64,000 nucleotides of DNA from Euptelea pleiosperma (GCA_035048495.1 CM068547.1:21521913-21585912); one strand, 5' to 3'; numbered from the stretch's first letter, positions 1 to 14,855 are shown. Translations and numbers: made by a program. The notes: generated from the letters alone by a model not told the origin.

Positions 1-3000
1 TCGTAATTTTACTCAAAGTCTTCCATTACTATTGTTTCAACACATTTGAAGTGTTGGAACAAGATTCGTGACAGTCGAAACAAGTTAGCTCCATCCGTTC
101 GTCAACATCTCAAATTTGACTCAGTTTGTGTGTTACATTCCGAAGCCTATAACTTGTGACTTTTTCGCAACCGGACCTCGTAATTGGACTCAAACTCTTC
201 CATTAGTATTGTTTCAACACATTTGAAGTGTTGGAACAAGATTTGGGACAGTCGAAACAAGTTAGCTCCACCCGTGCGTTAACATCTCGAATTGGACTCA
301 GTTTGTGTGTTACATTCCGAAGCCTATAACTTGTGACTTTTTCGCAACCGGACCTCGTAATTAGACTCGAATTCTTCCATTACTATTGTTTCAACACATT
401 TGAAGTGTTGGAACAAGATTCGTGACAGTCGAAACAAGTTAGCTCCATCCGTTCGTCAACGTCTCAACTTTGACTCAGTTTGTGTGTTACATTCCGAAGC
501 CTATAACTTGTGACTTTTTCGCAACCGGACCTCATAATTAGACTCAAACTCTTCCATTACTATTTTTTCTACAGATTTGAATTGTTGGAACAAGATTTGG
601 GACAGTCGAAACAAGTTAGCTCCACCCGTGCGTTAACATCTCGAATTGGACTCAGTTTGTGTGTTACATTCCGAAGCCTATAACTTGTGACTTTTTCGCA
701 ACCGGACCTCGTAATTAGACTCGAATTCTTCCATTACTATTGTTTCAACACATTTGAAGTGTTGGAACAAGATTCGTGACAGTCGAAACAAGTTAGCTCC
801 ATCCGTGCGTCAATGTCTTTAATTGGACTCAGTTTGTGTGTTACATTCCGAAGCCAATAACTTGTGACTTCTTCGCAACCGGACCTCGTAATTGGACTCA
901 GACTCTTCAATTACTATTGTTTCAACACATTTGAAGTGCTGGAAAAAGATTCGTGACAGTCGACACAAGTTAGCTCCATCCGTGCGTCAACGTCTCAAAT
1001 TGGACTCAGTTTGTGTGTTACGTTTCGAAGCCTATAACTTGTGACTTTTTTGCAACCGGACCTCGTAATTGGACTCAAACTCTTCCATTACTATTGTTTC
1101 AACACATTTGAAGTGTTGGAACAAGATTCATGACAGTCGAAACAAGTTTAATCATTTGTTCGTCAACGTCTCTAATTGAACTCAGTTTGGGTGTTATATT
1201 CGTAAGCCTATAACTTGTGACTTTTTCGCAACCGGACCTCGTAATGTTACTCAAAGTCTTCCATTACTATTGTTTCAACACATTTGAAGTGTTGGAACAA
1301 GATTCGTGATAGTCGAAACAAGTGAGCTCCATCCGTTCGTCAACATCTCAAATTTGACTCAGTTTGTGCGTTACATTCCGAAGCCTATAACTTGTAACTT
1401 TTTCGCAACCGGACCTCATAATTCGACTCAAACTCTTCCATTACTATTTTTCAACAGATTTGAAGTGTTGGAACAAAATTTGGGACAGTCGAAAAAAGTT
1501 AGCTCCATCCGTGCGTCAACATCTCAAATTGGACTCAGTTTGTGTGTTACATTCCGAAGCCTATAACTTCTGACTTTTTCGCAACCGGACCTCGTAATTG
1601 GACTCAAACTCTTCCATTACTATTGTTTCAACAGATTTGAAGTGTTGGAACAAGATTTGGGACAGTCGAAACAAGTTAGCTCCATCCGTTCGGCAACATC
1701 TAAAATTGGACTCAGTTTGTGTGTTACATTCCGAAGCCTATAACTTGTAACTTTTTCGCAACCGGACCTCATAATTCGACTCAAACTCATCCATTACTAT
1801 TTTTTCAAGAGATTTGAAGTGTTGGAACAAAATTTGGGACAGTCAAAAAAAGTTAGCTCCATCCGTGCGTCAACATCTCAAATTGGACTCAGTTTGTGTG
1901 TTACATTCCGAAGCCTATAACTTGTGACTTTTTCGCAACCGGACCTCGTAATTTTACTCAAACTCTTCCATTACTATTGTTTCAACACATTTGAAGTGTT
2001 GGAACAAGATTCGTGACAGTCGAAACAAGTTAGCTCCATCCGTTCGTCAACGTCTCAAATTTGCCTCAGTTTGTGTGTTACATTCCGAAGCCTATAACTT
2101 GTGACTTTTTCGCAACCGGACCTCGTAATTGGACTCAAACTCTTCCATTACTATTGTTTCAACACATTTGAAGTGTTGGAACAAGATTCATGACAGTCGA
2201 AACAAGTTTAATCATTCGTTCGTCAACGTCTCTAATTGAACTCAGTTTGGGTGTTATATTCGTAAGCCTATACCTTGTGACTTTTTCGCAACCGGACCTC
2301 GTAATTTTACTCAAAGTCTTCCATTACTATTGTTTCAACACATTGGAAGTGTTGGAACAAGATTCGTGACAGTCGAAACAAGTTAGCTCCATCCGTTCGT
2401 CAACATCTCAAATTTGACTCAGTTTGTGTGTTACATTCCGAAGCCTATAACTTGTGACTTTTTCGCAACCGGACCTCGTAATTGGACTCAAACTCTTCCA
2501 TTAGTATTGTTTCAACACATTTGAAGTGTTGGAACAAGATTCATGACAGTCGAAACAAGTTTAATCATTCGTTCGTCAACGTCTCTAATTGAACTCAGTT
2601 TGGGTGTTATATTCGTAAGCCTATAACTTGTGACTTTTTCGCAACCGGACCTCGTAATTTTACTCAAACTCTTCCATTACTATTGTTTCAACACATTTGA
2701 AGTGTTGGAACAAGATTCGTGACAGTCGAAACAAGTTAGCTCCATCCGTTCGTCAACATCTCAAATTTGACTCAGTTTGTGTGTTACATTCCGAAGCCTA
2801 TAACTTGTGACTTTTTCGCAACCGGACCTCATAATTAAACTCAAGCTCTTCCATTACTATTTTTTCAACAGATTTGAAGTGTTGGAACAAAATTTGGGAC
2901 AGTCGAAAAAACTTAGCTCCATCCGTGCGTCAACATCTCAAATTGAACTCAGTTTTTGTGTTACATTCCGAAGCCTATAACTTGTGACTTTTTCGCAACC

Positions 3001-6000
3001 GGACCTCGTAATTAGACTCGAATTCTTCCATTACTATTGTTTCAAAACATTTGAAGTGTTGCAACAAGATTCGGGACAGTCGAAACAAGTTAGCTCCATC
3101 TCTGCGTCAATGTCTTTAATTGGACTCAGTTTGTGTGTTACATTCATGCCTATAACATGTGACTTTGTCGCAACCAGAACTCGTAATTTTACTCAAACTC
3201 TTCCACTACTATTGTTTCAAAACATTTCAAGTGTTGGAACAAGATTCGGGACAGTCGAAACAAGTTAGCTCCATCCGTTCGTCAACGTCTCAAATTGGAC
3301 TCAGTTTGTGTGTTACATTCCGAAGCCTATAACTTGTGACTTTTTCGCAACCGGACCTCATAATTAGACTCAAACTCTTCCATTACTATTTTTTCAATAG
3401 ATTTGAAGTGTTGGAACAAGATTTGTGACAGTCGAAACAAGTTAGCTCCATCCGTTCGTCAACATCTCAAATTGGACTCAGTTTGTGTGTTACATTCCGA
3501 AGCCTATAACTTGTAACTTTTTCGCAACCGGACCTCATAATTCGACTCAAACTCTTCCATTACTATTTTTTCAACAGATTTGAAGTGTTGGAACAAAATT
3601 TGGGACAGTCACAAAAAGTTAGCTCCATCCGTGCGTCAACATCTCAAATTTGACTCAGTTTGTGTGTTACATTCCGAAGCCTATAACTTGTGACTTTTTC
3701 GCAACCGGACCTCGTAATTTTACTCAAACTCTTCCCTTACTATTGTTTCAACACATTTGAAGTGTTGGAACAAGATTTGGGACAGTCGAAACAAGTTAGC
3801 TCCATCCGTTCGTCAACATCTCAAATTGGACTCAGTTTGTGTGTTACATTCCGAAGCCTATAACTTGTAACTTTTTCGCAACCGGACCTCATAATTCGAC
3901 TCAAACTCATCCATTACTATTTTTTCAACAGATTTGAAGTGTTGGAACAAAATTTGGGACAGTCAAAAAAAGTTAGCTCCATCCGTGCGTCAGCATCTCA
4001 AATTGGACTCAGTTTGTGTGTTACATTCCGAAGCCTATAAATTGTGACTTTTTCGCAACCGGACCTCGTAATTTTACTCAAACTCTTCCATTACTATTGT
4101 TTCAACACATTTGAAGTATTGGAATAAGATTCGTGACAGTCGAAACAAGTTAGCTCCATCCGTTCGTCAACGTCTCAAATTTGACTCAGTTTGTGTGTTA
4201 CATTCCGAAGCCTATAAATTGTGACTTTTTCGCAACCGGACCTCGTAATTGGACTCAAACTCTTCCATTACTATTGTTTCAACACATTTGAAGTGTTGGA
4301 ACAAGATTCATGACAGTCGAAACAAGTTTAATCATTCGTTCGTCAACGTCTCTAATTGAACTCAGTTTGGGTGTTATATTCGTAAGCCTATAACTTGTGA
4401 CTTTTTCGCAACCGGACCTCGTAATTTTACTCAAACTCTTCCATTACTATTGTTTCAACACATTTGAAGTGTTGGAACAAGATTCGTGACAGTCGAAACA
4501 AGTTAGCTCCATCCGTTCGTCAACATCTCAAATATGACTCAGTTTGTGTGTTACATTCCGAAGCCTAACTTGTGACTTTTTCGCAACTGGACCTCGTAAT
4601 TGGACTCAAACTCTTCCATTAGTATTGTTTCAACACAATTGAAGTGTTGGAACAAGATTCATGACAGTCAAAACAAGTTTAATCATTCGTTCGTCAACGT
4701 CTCTAATTGAACTCAGTTTGGGTGTTATATTCGTAAGCCTATAACTTGTGACTTTTTCGCAACCGGACCTCGTAATTTTACTCAAAGTCTTCCATTACTA
4801 TTGTTTCAACACATTTGAAGTGTTGGAACAAGATTCGTGACAGTCGAAACAAGTTAGCTCCATCCGTTCGTCAACATCTCAAATTGGACTCAGTTTGTGT
4901 GTTACATTCCGAAGCCTATAACTTGTGACTTTTTCGCAACCGGATCTCATAATTAAACTCAAACTCTTCCATTACTATTTTTTCAACAGATTTGAAGTGT
5001 TGGAACAAAATTTGGGACAGTCGAAAAAACTTAGCTCCATCCGTGCGTCAACATCTCAAATTGAACTCAGTTTTTGTGTTACATTCCGAAGCCTATAACG
5101 TCTGACTTTTTCGCAACCGGACGTCGTAATTAGACTCGAATTCTTCCATTACTATTGTTTCAAAACATTTGAAGTGTTGCAACAAGATTCGGGACAGTCG
5201 AAACAAGTTTGCTCCATCTCTGCGTCAATGTCTTTAATTGGACTCAGTTTGTGTGTTACATTCATGCCTATAACATGTGACTTTGTCGCAACCAGAACTC
5301 GTAATTTTACTCAAACTCTTCCATTACTATTGTTTCAAAACATTTCAAGTGTTGGAACAAGATTCGGGACAGTCGAATCAAGTTAGCTCCATCCGTTCGT
5401 CAACGTCTCAAATTGGACTCAGTTTGTGTGTTACATTCCGAAGCTTATAACTTGTGACTTTTTCGCAACCGGACCTCATAATTAGACTCAATCTCTTCCA
5501 TTACTATTTTTTCAATAGATTTGAAGTGTTGGAACAAGATTTGTGACAGTCGAAACAAGTTAGCTCCATCCGTTCGTCAACATCTCAAATTGGACTCAGT
5601 TTGTGTGTTACATTCCGAAGCCTATAACTTGTGACTTTTTCGCAACCGGACCTCATAATTCGACTCAAACTCTTCCATTACTATTTTTTCAACAGATTTG
5701 AAGTGTTGGAACAAAATTTGGGACAGTCGAAAAAACTTAGCTCCATCCGTGCGTCAACATCTCAAATTGAACTCAGTTTTTGTGTTACATTCCGAAGCCT
5801 ATAACTTCTGACTTTTTCGCAACCGGACCTTGTAATTAGACTCGAATTCTTCCATTACTATTGTTTCAACACATTTGAAGTGTTGGAACAAGATTCGGGA
5901 TAGTCGAAACAAGTTAGCTCCATATGTGCGTCAATGTCTTTAATTGGACTCAGTTTGTGTGTTACATTCCGAAGCCTATAACATGTGACTTTGTCGCAAC

Positions 6001-9000
6001 CAGAACTCGTAATTTTACTCAAACTCTTCCATTACTATTGTTTCAAAACATTTCAAGTGTTGGAACAAGATTCGGGACAGTCGAAACAAGTTAGCTCCAT
6101 CCGTTCATCAACGTCTCAAATTGGACTCAGTTTGTGTGTTACATTCCGAAGCCTATAACTTGTGACTTTTTCGCAACCGGACCTCATAATTAGACTCAAA
6201 CTCTTCCATTACTAATTTTTCAATAGATTTGAAGTGTTGGAACAAGATTTGGGACAGTCGAAATAAGTTAGCTCCATCCGTTCGTCAACATCTCAAATTG
6301 GACTCAGTTTATGTGTTACATTCCGAAGCCTATAACTTGTAACTTTTTCGCAACCGGACCTCATAATTCGACTCAAACTCATCCATTACTATTTTTTCAA
6401 CTGATTTGAAGTGTTGGAACAAAATTTGGGACAGTCAAAAAAAGTTAGCTCCATCCGTGCGTCAACATCTCAAATTTGACTCAGTTTGTGTGTTACATTC
6501 CGAAGCCTATAACTTCTGACTTTTTCTCAACCGGACCTCGTAATTTTACTCAAACTCTTCCATTACTATTGTTTCAACACATTTGAAGTGTTGGAACAAG
6601 ATTCGTGACAGTCGAAACAAGTTAGCTCCATCCGTTCGTCAACGTCTCAAATTTGACTCAGTTTGTGGGTTACATTCCGAAGCCTATAACTTGTGACTTT
6701 TTCGCAACCGGACCTCATAATTAGAATCAAACTCTTCCATTACTATTTTTTTAAAAGATTTGAAGTGTTGGAACAAGATTTGGGACAGTCGAAACAAGTT
6801 AGCTCCACCCGTGCGTTAACATCTCGAATTGGACTCAGTTTGTGTGTTACATTCCGAAGCCTATAACTTGTGACTTTTTCGCAACCGGACCTCGTAATTA
6901 GACTCGAATTCTTCCATTACTATTGTTTCAACACATTTGAAGTGTTGGAACAAGATTCGGGACAGTCAAAACAACTTAGCTCCATCTGTGCGTCAATGTC
7001 TTTAATTGGACTCAGTTTATGTGTTACATTCCGAAGCCTATAACATGTGACTTTGTCGCAACCAGAACTCGTAATTTTACTCAAACTCTTCCATTACTAT
7101 TGTTTCAAAACATTTCAAGTGTTGGAACAAGATTCGGGACAGTCGAAACAAGTTAGCTCCATCCGTTCGTCAACGTCTCAAATTGGACTCAGTTTGTGTG
7201 TTACATTCCGAAGACCTCATAATTAGACTCAAACTCATCCATTACTATTTTTTCAATAGATTTGAAGTGTTGAAACAAGATTTGGGACAGTCGAAACAAG
7301 TTAGCTCCATCCGTTCGTCAACATCTCAAATTGGACTCAGTTTGTGTGTTACATTCCGAAGCCTATAACTTGTAACTTTTTCGCAACCGGACCTCATAAT
7401 TCGACCCAAACTCATCCATTACTATTTTTCAACAGATTTGAAGTGTTGGAAAAAAATTTGGGACAGTCAAAAAAAGTTAGCTCCATCCGTGCGTCAACAT
7501 CTCAAATTGGACTCAGTTTGTGTGTTACATTCCGAAGCCTATAACTTGTGACTTTTTCGCAACCGGACCTCGTAATTTTACTGAAACTCTTTCATTACTA
7601 TTGTTTCAACACATTTGAAGTGTTGGAACAAGATTCGTGACAGTCGAAACAAGTTAGCTCCATCCGTTCGTCAACGTCTCAACTTTGACTCAGTTTGTCT
7701 GTTACATTCCGAAGCCTATAACTTGTGACTTTTTCGCAACCGGACCTCATAATTAGACTCAAACTCTTCAATTACTATTTTTTCAACAGATTTGAAGTGT
7801 TGGAACAAGATTTGGGACAGTCGAAACAAGTTAGCTCCACCCGTGCGTTAACATCTCGAATTGGACTCAGTTTGTGTGTTACATTCCGAAGCCTATAACT
7901 TGTGACTTTTTCGCAACCGGACCTCGTAATTAGACTCGAATTCTTCCATTACTATTGTTTCAACACATTTGAAGTGTTGGAACAAGATTCGCTACAGTCG
8001 AAACAAGTTAGCTCCATCTGTGCGTCAATGTCTTTAATTGGACTCAGTTTGTGTGTTACATTCCGAAGCCAATAACTTGTGACTTCTTCGCAACCGACCT
8101 CGTAATTGGACTCAGACTCTTCAATTACTATTGTTTCAACACATTTGAAGTGCTGGAAAAAGATTCGTGACAGTCGACACAAGTTAGCTCCATCCGTGCG
8201 TCAACGTCTCAAATTGGACTCAGTTTGTGTGTTACGTTTCGAAGCCTATAACTTGTGACTTTTTTGCAACCGGACCCGTAATTGGACTCAAACTCTTCCA
8301 TTACTATTGTTTCAACACATTTGAATTGTTGGAACAATATTCGTGACAGTCGAAACAAGTCAGCTCCATCGGTGCGTCAACGTCTCAAATTGGACTCAGT
8401 TTGTGTGTTACATTCCGAAGCCTATAACTTGTGACTTTTTCGCAACCGGACCTCATAATTCGACTCAAACTCTTCCATTACTATTTTTTCAACAGATTTG
8501 AAGTGTTGGAACAAAATTTGGGACAGTCGAAAAAAGTTAGCTCCATCCGTGCGTCAACATCTCAAATTGGACTCAGTTTGTGTGTTACATTCCGAAGCCT
8601 ATAACTTGTGACTTTTTCGCAACTAGACCTCGTAATTTTACTCAAACTCTTCCATTACTATTGTTTCAACACATTTGAAGTGTTGGAACAAGATTCGTGA
8701 CAGTCGAGACAAGGTAGCTCCATCCGTTCGTCAACGTCTCAAATTTGACTCAGTTTGTGTGTTACCTTCCGAAGCCTATAACTTGTGACTTTTTCGCAAC
8801 CGGACCTCATAATTAGACTCAAACTCTTCCATTACTATTTTTTCAACAGATTTGAAGTGTTGGAACAAGATTTGGGACAGTCGAAACAAGTTAGCTCCAT
8901 CCGTGCGTTAACATCTCGAATTGGACTCAGTTTGTGTGTTACATTCTGAAGCCTATAACTTGTGACTTTTTCGCAACCGGACCTCGTAATTAGACTCGAA

Positions 9001-9660
9001 TTCTTCCATTACTATTGTTTCAACAGATTTGAAGTGTTGAAACAAGATTCGGGACAGTCGAAACAAGTTAGCTCCATCCGTGCATCAATGTCTTTAATTG
9101 GACTCAGTTTGTGTGTTACATTCCGAAGCCTATAACTTGTGAATTTTTCGCAACCGGACCTCGTAATTGGACTCAAACTCTTCCATTACTATTGTTTCAA
9201 CACATTTGAAGTGTTGGAACAAGATTCATGACAGTCGAAACAAGTTTAATCATTCGTTCATCAACGTCTCTAATTGAACTCAGTTTGTGTGTTGCATTCA
9301 TAAGCCTATAACTTGTGACTTTTTCGCAACCGGACCTCGTAATTTTACTCAAACTCTTCCATTACTATTGTTTCAACACATTTGAAGTGTTGGAACAAGA
9401 TTCGTGACAGTCGAAACAAGTTAGCTCCATCCGTGCGTCAACATCTCAAATTGGACTCAGTTTGTGTGTTACATTCCGAAGCCTATAACTTGTGACTTTG
9501 TCGCAACCGGACCTCGTAATTTTACTCAAACTCTTCCATTACTATTGTTTCAACAGATTTGAAGTGTTGGAACAAGATTTGGGACAGTCGAAACAAGTTA
9601 GCTCCATCCGTGCGTCAAGGTCTTTAATTGGACTCAGTTTGTGTGTTACATTCCGAAGCC
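1..9660 (+). repeat. Tandem satellite array, ~177 bp monomer, forward orientation
   Basis: Head-to-tail array of about 54 monomers. The landmark 'gcaaccggacctcgtaatt' recurs at ~177 bp steps (the closing g of 'cctcg' falls at 3, 180 and 357). Each monomer holds a short hairpin, caacac-atttgaa-gtgttg. Variants form a higher-order pattern: 'cattcatgcctataacatg' occurs at 3141 and 5259, 2118 bp apart (12 monomers), and the 'gtttaatcattcgttcg' variant near 1150, 2210, 2570, 4330 and 4690 shows spacings of 6, 2, 10 and 2 monomers. No coding function: the short open frames are periodic by-products of the monomer. The array is open at the left edge, so its true size is unknown. A centromeric, subtelomeric or knob location cannot be told from sequence alone. 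Confidence 0.95.
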
Positions 9661-12576
9661 CTTGTTCCGACTGTCCCGAATCTAGTTCCAGCACTTCTAA
9701 TGTGTTGAAACAATTATAATGGACAATATTGAGTCAAATTATGAGGTTCAGGTGCAAAAAAGTCACTAGTTTTCTGCTCAGGAATGTAACACACAAACTG
9801 AGTCCAATTAGAGACATTGACGCACGAATAGACCAAACTTGTTCGGGCTGTCCCGAATCTTGTTCCAACACTTCAAATGTATTTAAACAATTGTAATGGA
9901 AGAGATTGAGTCAAATTATGAGGTTCGGGTGCGAAAAAGTCACTAGTTTTACGCTCAAGAATGTAACACACAACCTGAGTCCAATTAGAGACATTGACGC
10001 ACGAATAGAGCAAACTTGTTCTGACTGTCCCGAATCTAGTTCCAACACTTCAAATGTGTTGAAACAATTATAATGGAAAATAGTGCGTCAAATTACGAGG
10101 TTCGGGTGCGAAAAAGTCACTAGTTATAGGCTCAGGAATGTAACACACAAATTGAGTCCAATTAGAGACATTGACACACGAGTAGACCAGACTTGTTCGG
10201 GCTGTCCCAAATCTTGTTCCAACACTTCAAATGTGTGGAAACAATTGTAATGGAAGAGATTGAGTCAAATTACGAGGTCCTGTTGCGAAAAAGTCGCCAG
10301 TTATAGTCTTTGAGATGTAACACACAAACTGAGTCCAATTTAAAGACATTGATGAACGAATGGAGCAAACTTGTTCCAACAGTCCCGAATCATGTTCCAA
10401 CATTTCAAATGTGTAGAAAAAATTGTTATTGCAGATATTGAGTCAAATTACGAGGTTCGGGCGCGAAAAAGTCACTAGTTATAGGCTCAGGAATGTAACA
10501 CACAAACTGAGTCCATTTAGAGACATTGATGCACGAATAGAGCAAACTCGTTCTGACAGTCCCGAATCTTGTTCCAACACATCAAATGTGTTGAAACAAT
10601 TGTAATGGAAGAGATTGAGTCAAATTACGAGGTCCGGTTGCGAAAAAGTTACAAGTTATAGGTTCAGGAATGTAACACAAACCGAGTCCAATTAGAGACA
10701 TTGACACACAGACAGAGCAAACTGGTTCCAACTGGCCCGAATCTCATTCCAACACTTCAAATGTGTTGAAACAATTGTGATGGAAGAGATTGAGTCAAAT
10801 TACGAGGTCCTATTACGAAAAAGTCACTAGTTATAGGCTCAGGAATGTAACTCAAACTGAGTCCAATTAGAGACATTGACGCACGAATAGAGCAAACTTG
10901 TTCCGACTATCCCGAATCTTGTTCCAACACATCAAATGTGTTGAAACAATTGTAATGGAAGAGATTGAGTCAAATTATGAGGCCCGGTCGCCAAAAAGTT
11001 ACTAGTTATAGGTTTAGGAATGTAACACAAACGGAGTCCAATTAGAGACATTGACGCACGAATAGACCAAACTTGTTCCGGCTGTCTCGAATCTGTTTCC
11101 CACACATCAAATGTGTTGAAACAAATCTAATGGAAGAGATTGAGACAAATTACGAGGTGCGGTTGCGAAAAAGTCGCCAATTATATTCTTTGAGATGTAA
11201 CACACAAACTGAGTCCAATTAGAGACACTGACGCACGAATGGAGCAAACTTGTTCCGACTGTCCCGAATCTTGTTCCAACACTTCAAATGTGTTGAAACA
11301 ATTATAATGGAAAATATTGAGTCAAATTATGAGGTTCGGGTGCAAAAAAGTCACTAGTTTTATGCTCAAGAATGTAACACACAACCTGAGTCCAATTCGA
11401 GACATTGACGCACGAATAGAGCAAACTTGTTCCGACCGTCCCAAATCGAGTCCAAACACTACAAATTTGTTGAAACAATTGTAATGGAAGAGATTGAGTC
11501 AAATTACAAGGTCCTGTTGCGAAAAAGTCACTAGTTATAGGCTTAGTAATGTAACACACAAACTGAGTCGAATTAGAGACACAGACGCAAGAATGGAGCA
11601 AACTTGTTCCTACTATCCCAAATCTAGTTCCAACACTTCTAATGTGTTGAAACAATTATAATGGACAATATTGAGTCAAATTATGAGATTCGGGTGCGAA
11701 AAAGTCACTAATTTTATGCTCGGGAATGTAACACACAAATTGAGTCCAATTAGAGACATTGACGCACGAGTAGACCAAACTTGTTCGGGCTGTCCCGAAT
11801 CTTGTTCCAACACTTCAAATATGTGGAAACAATTGTAATGGAAGAGATTGAGTGAAATTACGAGGTCTTGTTGCGAAAAATTCCCTAGTTATAGGATTTG
11901 GAATGTAACACACAAACTGAATCCATTTAGAGACATCGATGCACGAATGGAGCAAACTTGTTCCGACAATCCCCAATCTGGTTCCAACACTTCAATTGCG
12001 TTGAAACAATTGTAATGGAAGAGATCGAGACAAATTACGAGGTGCGGTTGCAAAAAAGTCGCCAGTTATAGTCTTTGAGATGTAACACACAAACTAAGTC
12101 CAATTAGAGACACAGACGCACGAATGGAGCAAACTTGTTCTGACTGTCCCGAATCTTATTCCAATACTTTAAATGTTTTGAAATAATTGTAATAGAAGAT
12201 ATTTAGTCAAATTATGAGGTTCGGGTGCGAAAATGTCACTAGTTATAGGCTCAGGAATGTAACACACAAACTGAGTGCAATTAGAGACATTGACACACGA
12301 ATAGAGCAAATTTGTCCCGACTATCCCAAATCTTGTTCCAACACTTCAAATGTCAACACTTCAAATGTGTAGAAACAATTGTAATGGAAGAGATTGAGCC
12401 AAATTACAAGGTCTAAGTCACGAAAAAGTTACTAGTTATAGGCTTAGGAATGTAACATAGAAACTGAGTCCAATTTGAGACATTGACGCACAAATAGAGC
12501 AAACTTGTTCCGACCGTCCCAAATCGAGTCCAAACACTTCAAATTTGTTGAAACAATTATAATGGAAGAGATTGAG
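9661..12576 (-). repeat. Same satellite family in inverted orientation, first block
   Basis: From about 9661 the monomer appears as its reverse complement (for example 'cttgttccgactgtcccgaa', then 'gtaacacacaaactgagtcc'), about 16 monomers. Units differ from each other far more than in the forward block, with small indels and point changes, so homogenisation seems to have stopped here. The block is interrupted at 12576 by an LTR retrotransposon and resumes at 20667. Confidence 0.93.
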
Positions 12577-14855
12577 TGATATTCGCTCAAAAGTGCTTAT
12601 TTTAAGCAATTATCCTTTTAGCGTTATTGCATTCTCCTACGTAAAATACTCTATTTACCTACTTCTCTACGTAAGAGTCTCTTGTGTTGCGTAGAACACA
12701 CTTTTCTGGACGAAATGGTATATTTGCATGCATTAAACACATTTTCGAAAGTCTAGACATGTAGTCATTCTGATAGAGTCTCATTACGCGCTTCTTCTGT
12801 CGCAGGAAACCCTGATGGGACAATTCTCGAGACTTGCGAGCCCACATCGATCAGGAAAGCCCATTATGAAAGCTTAAAGAGCCCACATGCTATGACTAGA
12901 AGATATTGGCCAAATATGAGCTGAATAAGAGGACCAAAAAGCCGACCCAAAGAACGGAGAGAGTAGGAGAGCCAATGACCAAGAGACGGACCAAAGCGTT
13001 TAAAGCCACATGAGTCAGCAAAGAATGATAGTCTACTCTACTGGAGAAGCGTGAGGATAGTCACAGTGAAGACCAGGGTTCCAGACCCTCTGCCAATACT
13101 TTTATCTCCATTTTCTGATATTTTTTCTTCATCTCTCCTTATTCTCTCTCTTTTCATCTCTCGGTCCTCGAATCTACTGAGCTAACCCCAGAACTCCTGC
13201 CCATCGGCTCTATCTCATCTCCCTTAGCTTTCTGACCGTTGGATCTTCAATCGGACCGTTGGATCTCTCTAGATCCGTCGATCTACCAATCTGGGTCCCA
13301 ATCAAGTCACCATCCATCCGATCGCCATCAGACTGTCTGTCACATCATCTTGTGAGACGATGGACATCATCAATCCATGTGGGCCAGTAGTCGGGCCCAT
13401 CATCATCGACCCGATGTCCAACCAGTTAGTGGACCCCGTGAATTTCCAAATAATTTTAATTAAATTTTAAAAAATGGGGGGTCCACTAAATGGGGACATT
13501 CCCTAAAGAAAAGTAGAGTTTTACTTAAAAAAAAAAAAAAAAATTATTTTTCTTATTTTTTTATTTTCAAAAATCCCCTATTTCCATTAAAGGAAATAGG
13601 GAAGCTTTAAAAGGGGAGAAGAGAGGGTTCGAAACCCTAATCTCCAAACCCCTCTCCTCCTCTCTTTCCCTCCACATCATTTCTCCTTCTTCCTCCTCCT
13701 TCTTCTTCTTATTCTCTTTCTTCATCGTCTTCTTCTCCTTACTTTCGTCGCCGGAGTTGCAGAACTCCGGCGGATTGCAACCAGCTCCATCCACCTCTTC
13801 TCTCCTCCGCCTGTGTGCAGCACAGCACCACCTCTGGGCAGCAATGTCTCCTTGCAGCAACCAGCATCCTTGCTGATTTGTTTTCTCCACGCTCCGGCCA
13901 ACAATCTTTGGAACACCGACCAGTTGATGCTCTCAGACCGCCTTCTCCTTTGCAGATCTTCAAACGGTAAGTTCTTTCTCTTCTTCTTCTTCTTCTTCTT
14001 CCTCTCCTCTTCTCTTCTTTTTCTTCTTCTTCTTCTTCTTCTTCTTCTTCTTCTTCTTCTTGTCCCTTACCGGAGTTGTAGATCTGCAACTCCGGTCGGT
14101 TGTCTAGACTGTTGCTGTCTTCACAGGTAGAAACGTCTACAACTCCGGCAGCCTCTCTTGTCATCGATCTCCTCCGCAAGCTCCTATCACCTAGTCTCCA
14201 CCATACCCTCTATCACTTATCCTTCTCAGAGGTTGCTGGAGTTGCAACCTGCAACTCCGGTGACCTCCATTGAAGCCGGCGAAACCTGCTGCTCCACAGC
14301 CTCGTGCAAGCACCCCTTGCTGGTGCGCACCTGTACCCCTTGCTGGTGCGCACCTGTACCCCTCCTTGTAGCCTGCAGACTCCGACAGGTTCAATCTGCA
14401 AGCCTCAACTATGCACCACCGAAAGCAATCCACGTTGATGCCCTTCCCTTTGGCAGCAACGTCCTCACTCTCCTCCATTGGAGCACGCCCAGTGTCGTTC
14501 CAAGACGTGCTGCCCACATCCCAGCCACCGTCCTCCATTATATCCGGCGAGCGACTTGGCTGCTCCTCCAGCCCGACTCCTTCTCAAAAGTCCACCACTT
14601 CATCAAGAAAGCACCACCATCTCCCAAGTGCACCACGAACCACGGCCAAAGTTTGACTCATGGCCGAACAATAAGCATTCTTCATCATGGCCTGATTAAT
14701 TCTCGATAAGTACGAGAAGGTGAGCTCTTTCTCTCTCTTTCTCTCTCATGTTCTCTCTCTTATTATCTCTTTCTCTCTCTAGATCTCTCTTTCTCTCTCT
14801 AGGCCTATTTTCTCTTAAAGCTTTTTAGTTTAGTTATTTTTATTTGATTTTCATT
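12577..14855 (+). repeat. 5' LTR, 3'-truncated
   Basis: Aligns by eye with 18174-20429 from TGATATTCGC to 'tttgattttcatt'. The last ~237 bp present in the 3' LTR (20430-20666) are missing, so the conserved 'gagtgcggatcgacat' block is absent. Holds a tRNA-like B-box ('gaccagggttccagaccc', ~13071), a TATA-like 'ctttaaaagggg' (~13602), palindrome 13751-13770, poly-TTC runs and CTCTCT tracts. A 23 bp unit (ttgctggtgcgcacctgt...) is duplicated at ~14312-14357 here but single in the 3' LTR. Open frames within it are low-complexity and not credible genes. Confidence 0.88.

Noticed and set aside
1306..9719. Short open frames in the forward satellite giving similar 60-95 residue peptides
   Set aside because: They repeat with the monomer, start and stop at variant positions and show no protein features. 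By-products of the tandem repeat.
1..12576. CRISPR-like or rDNA spacer array
   Set aside because: Repeats are contiguous ~177 bp monomers without unique spacers, in a plant genome; no rRNA sequence is next to them.
13567..14709. Long open frames on both strands of the LTRs (also 19072-20282 and 51246-52698)
   Set aside because: Built on TTC, CT and palindromic low-complexity sequence, open on both strands, and interrupted differently in each LTR copy.
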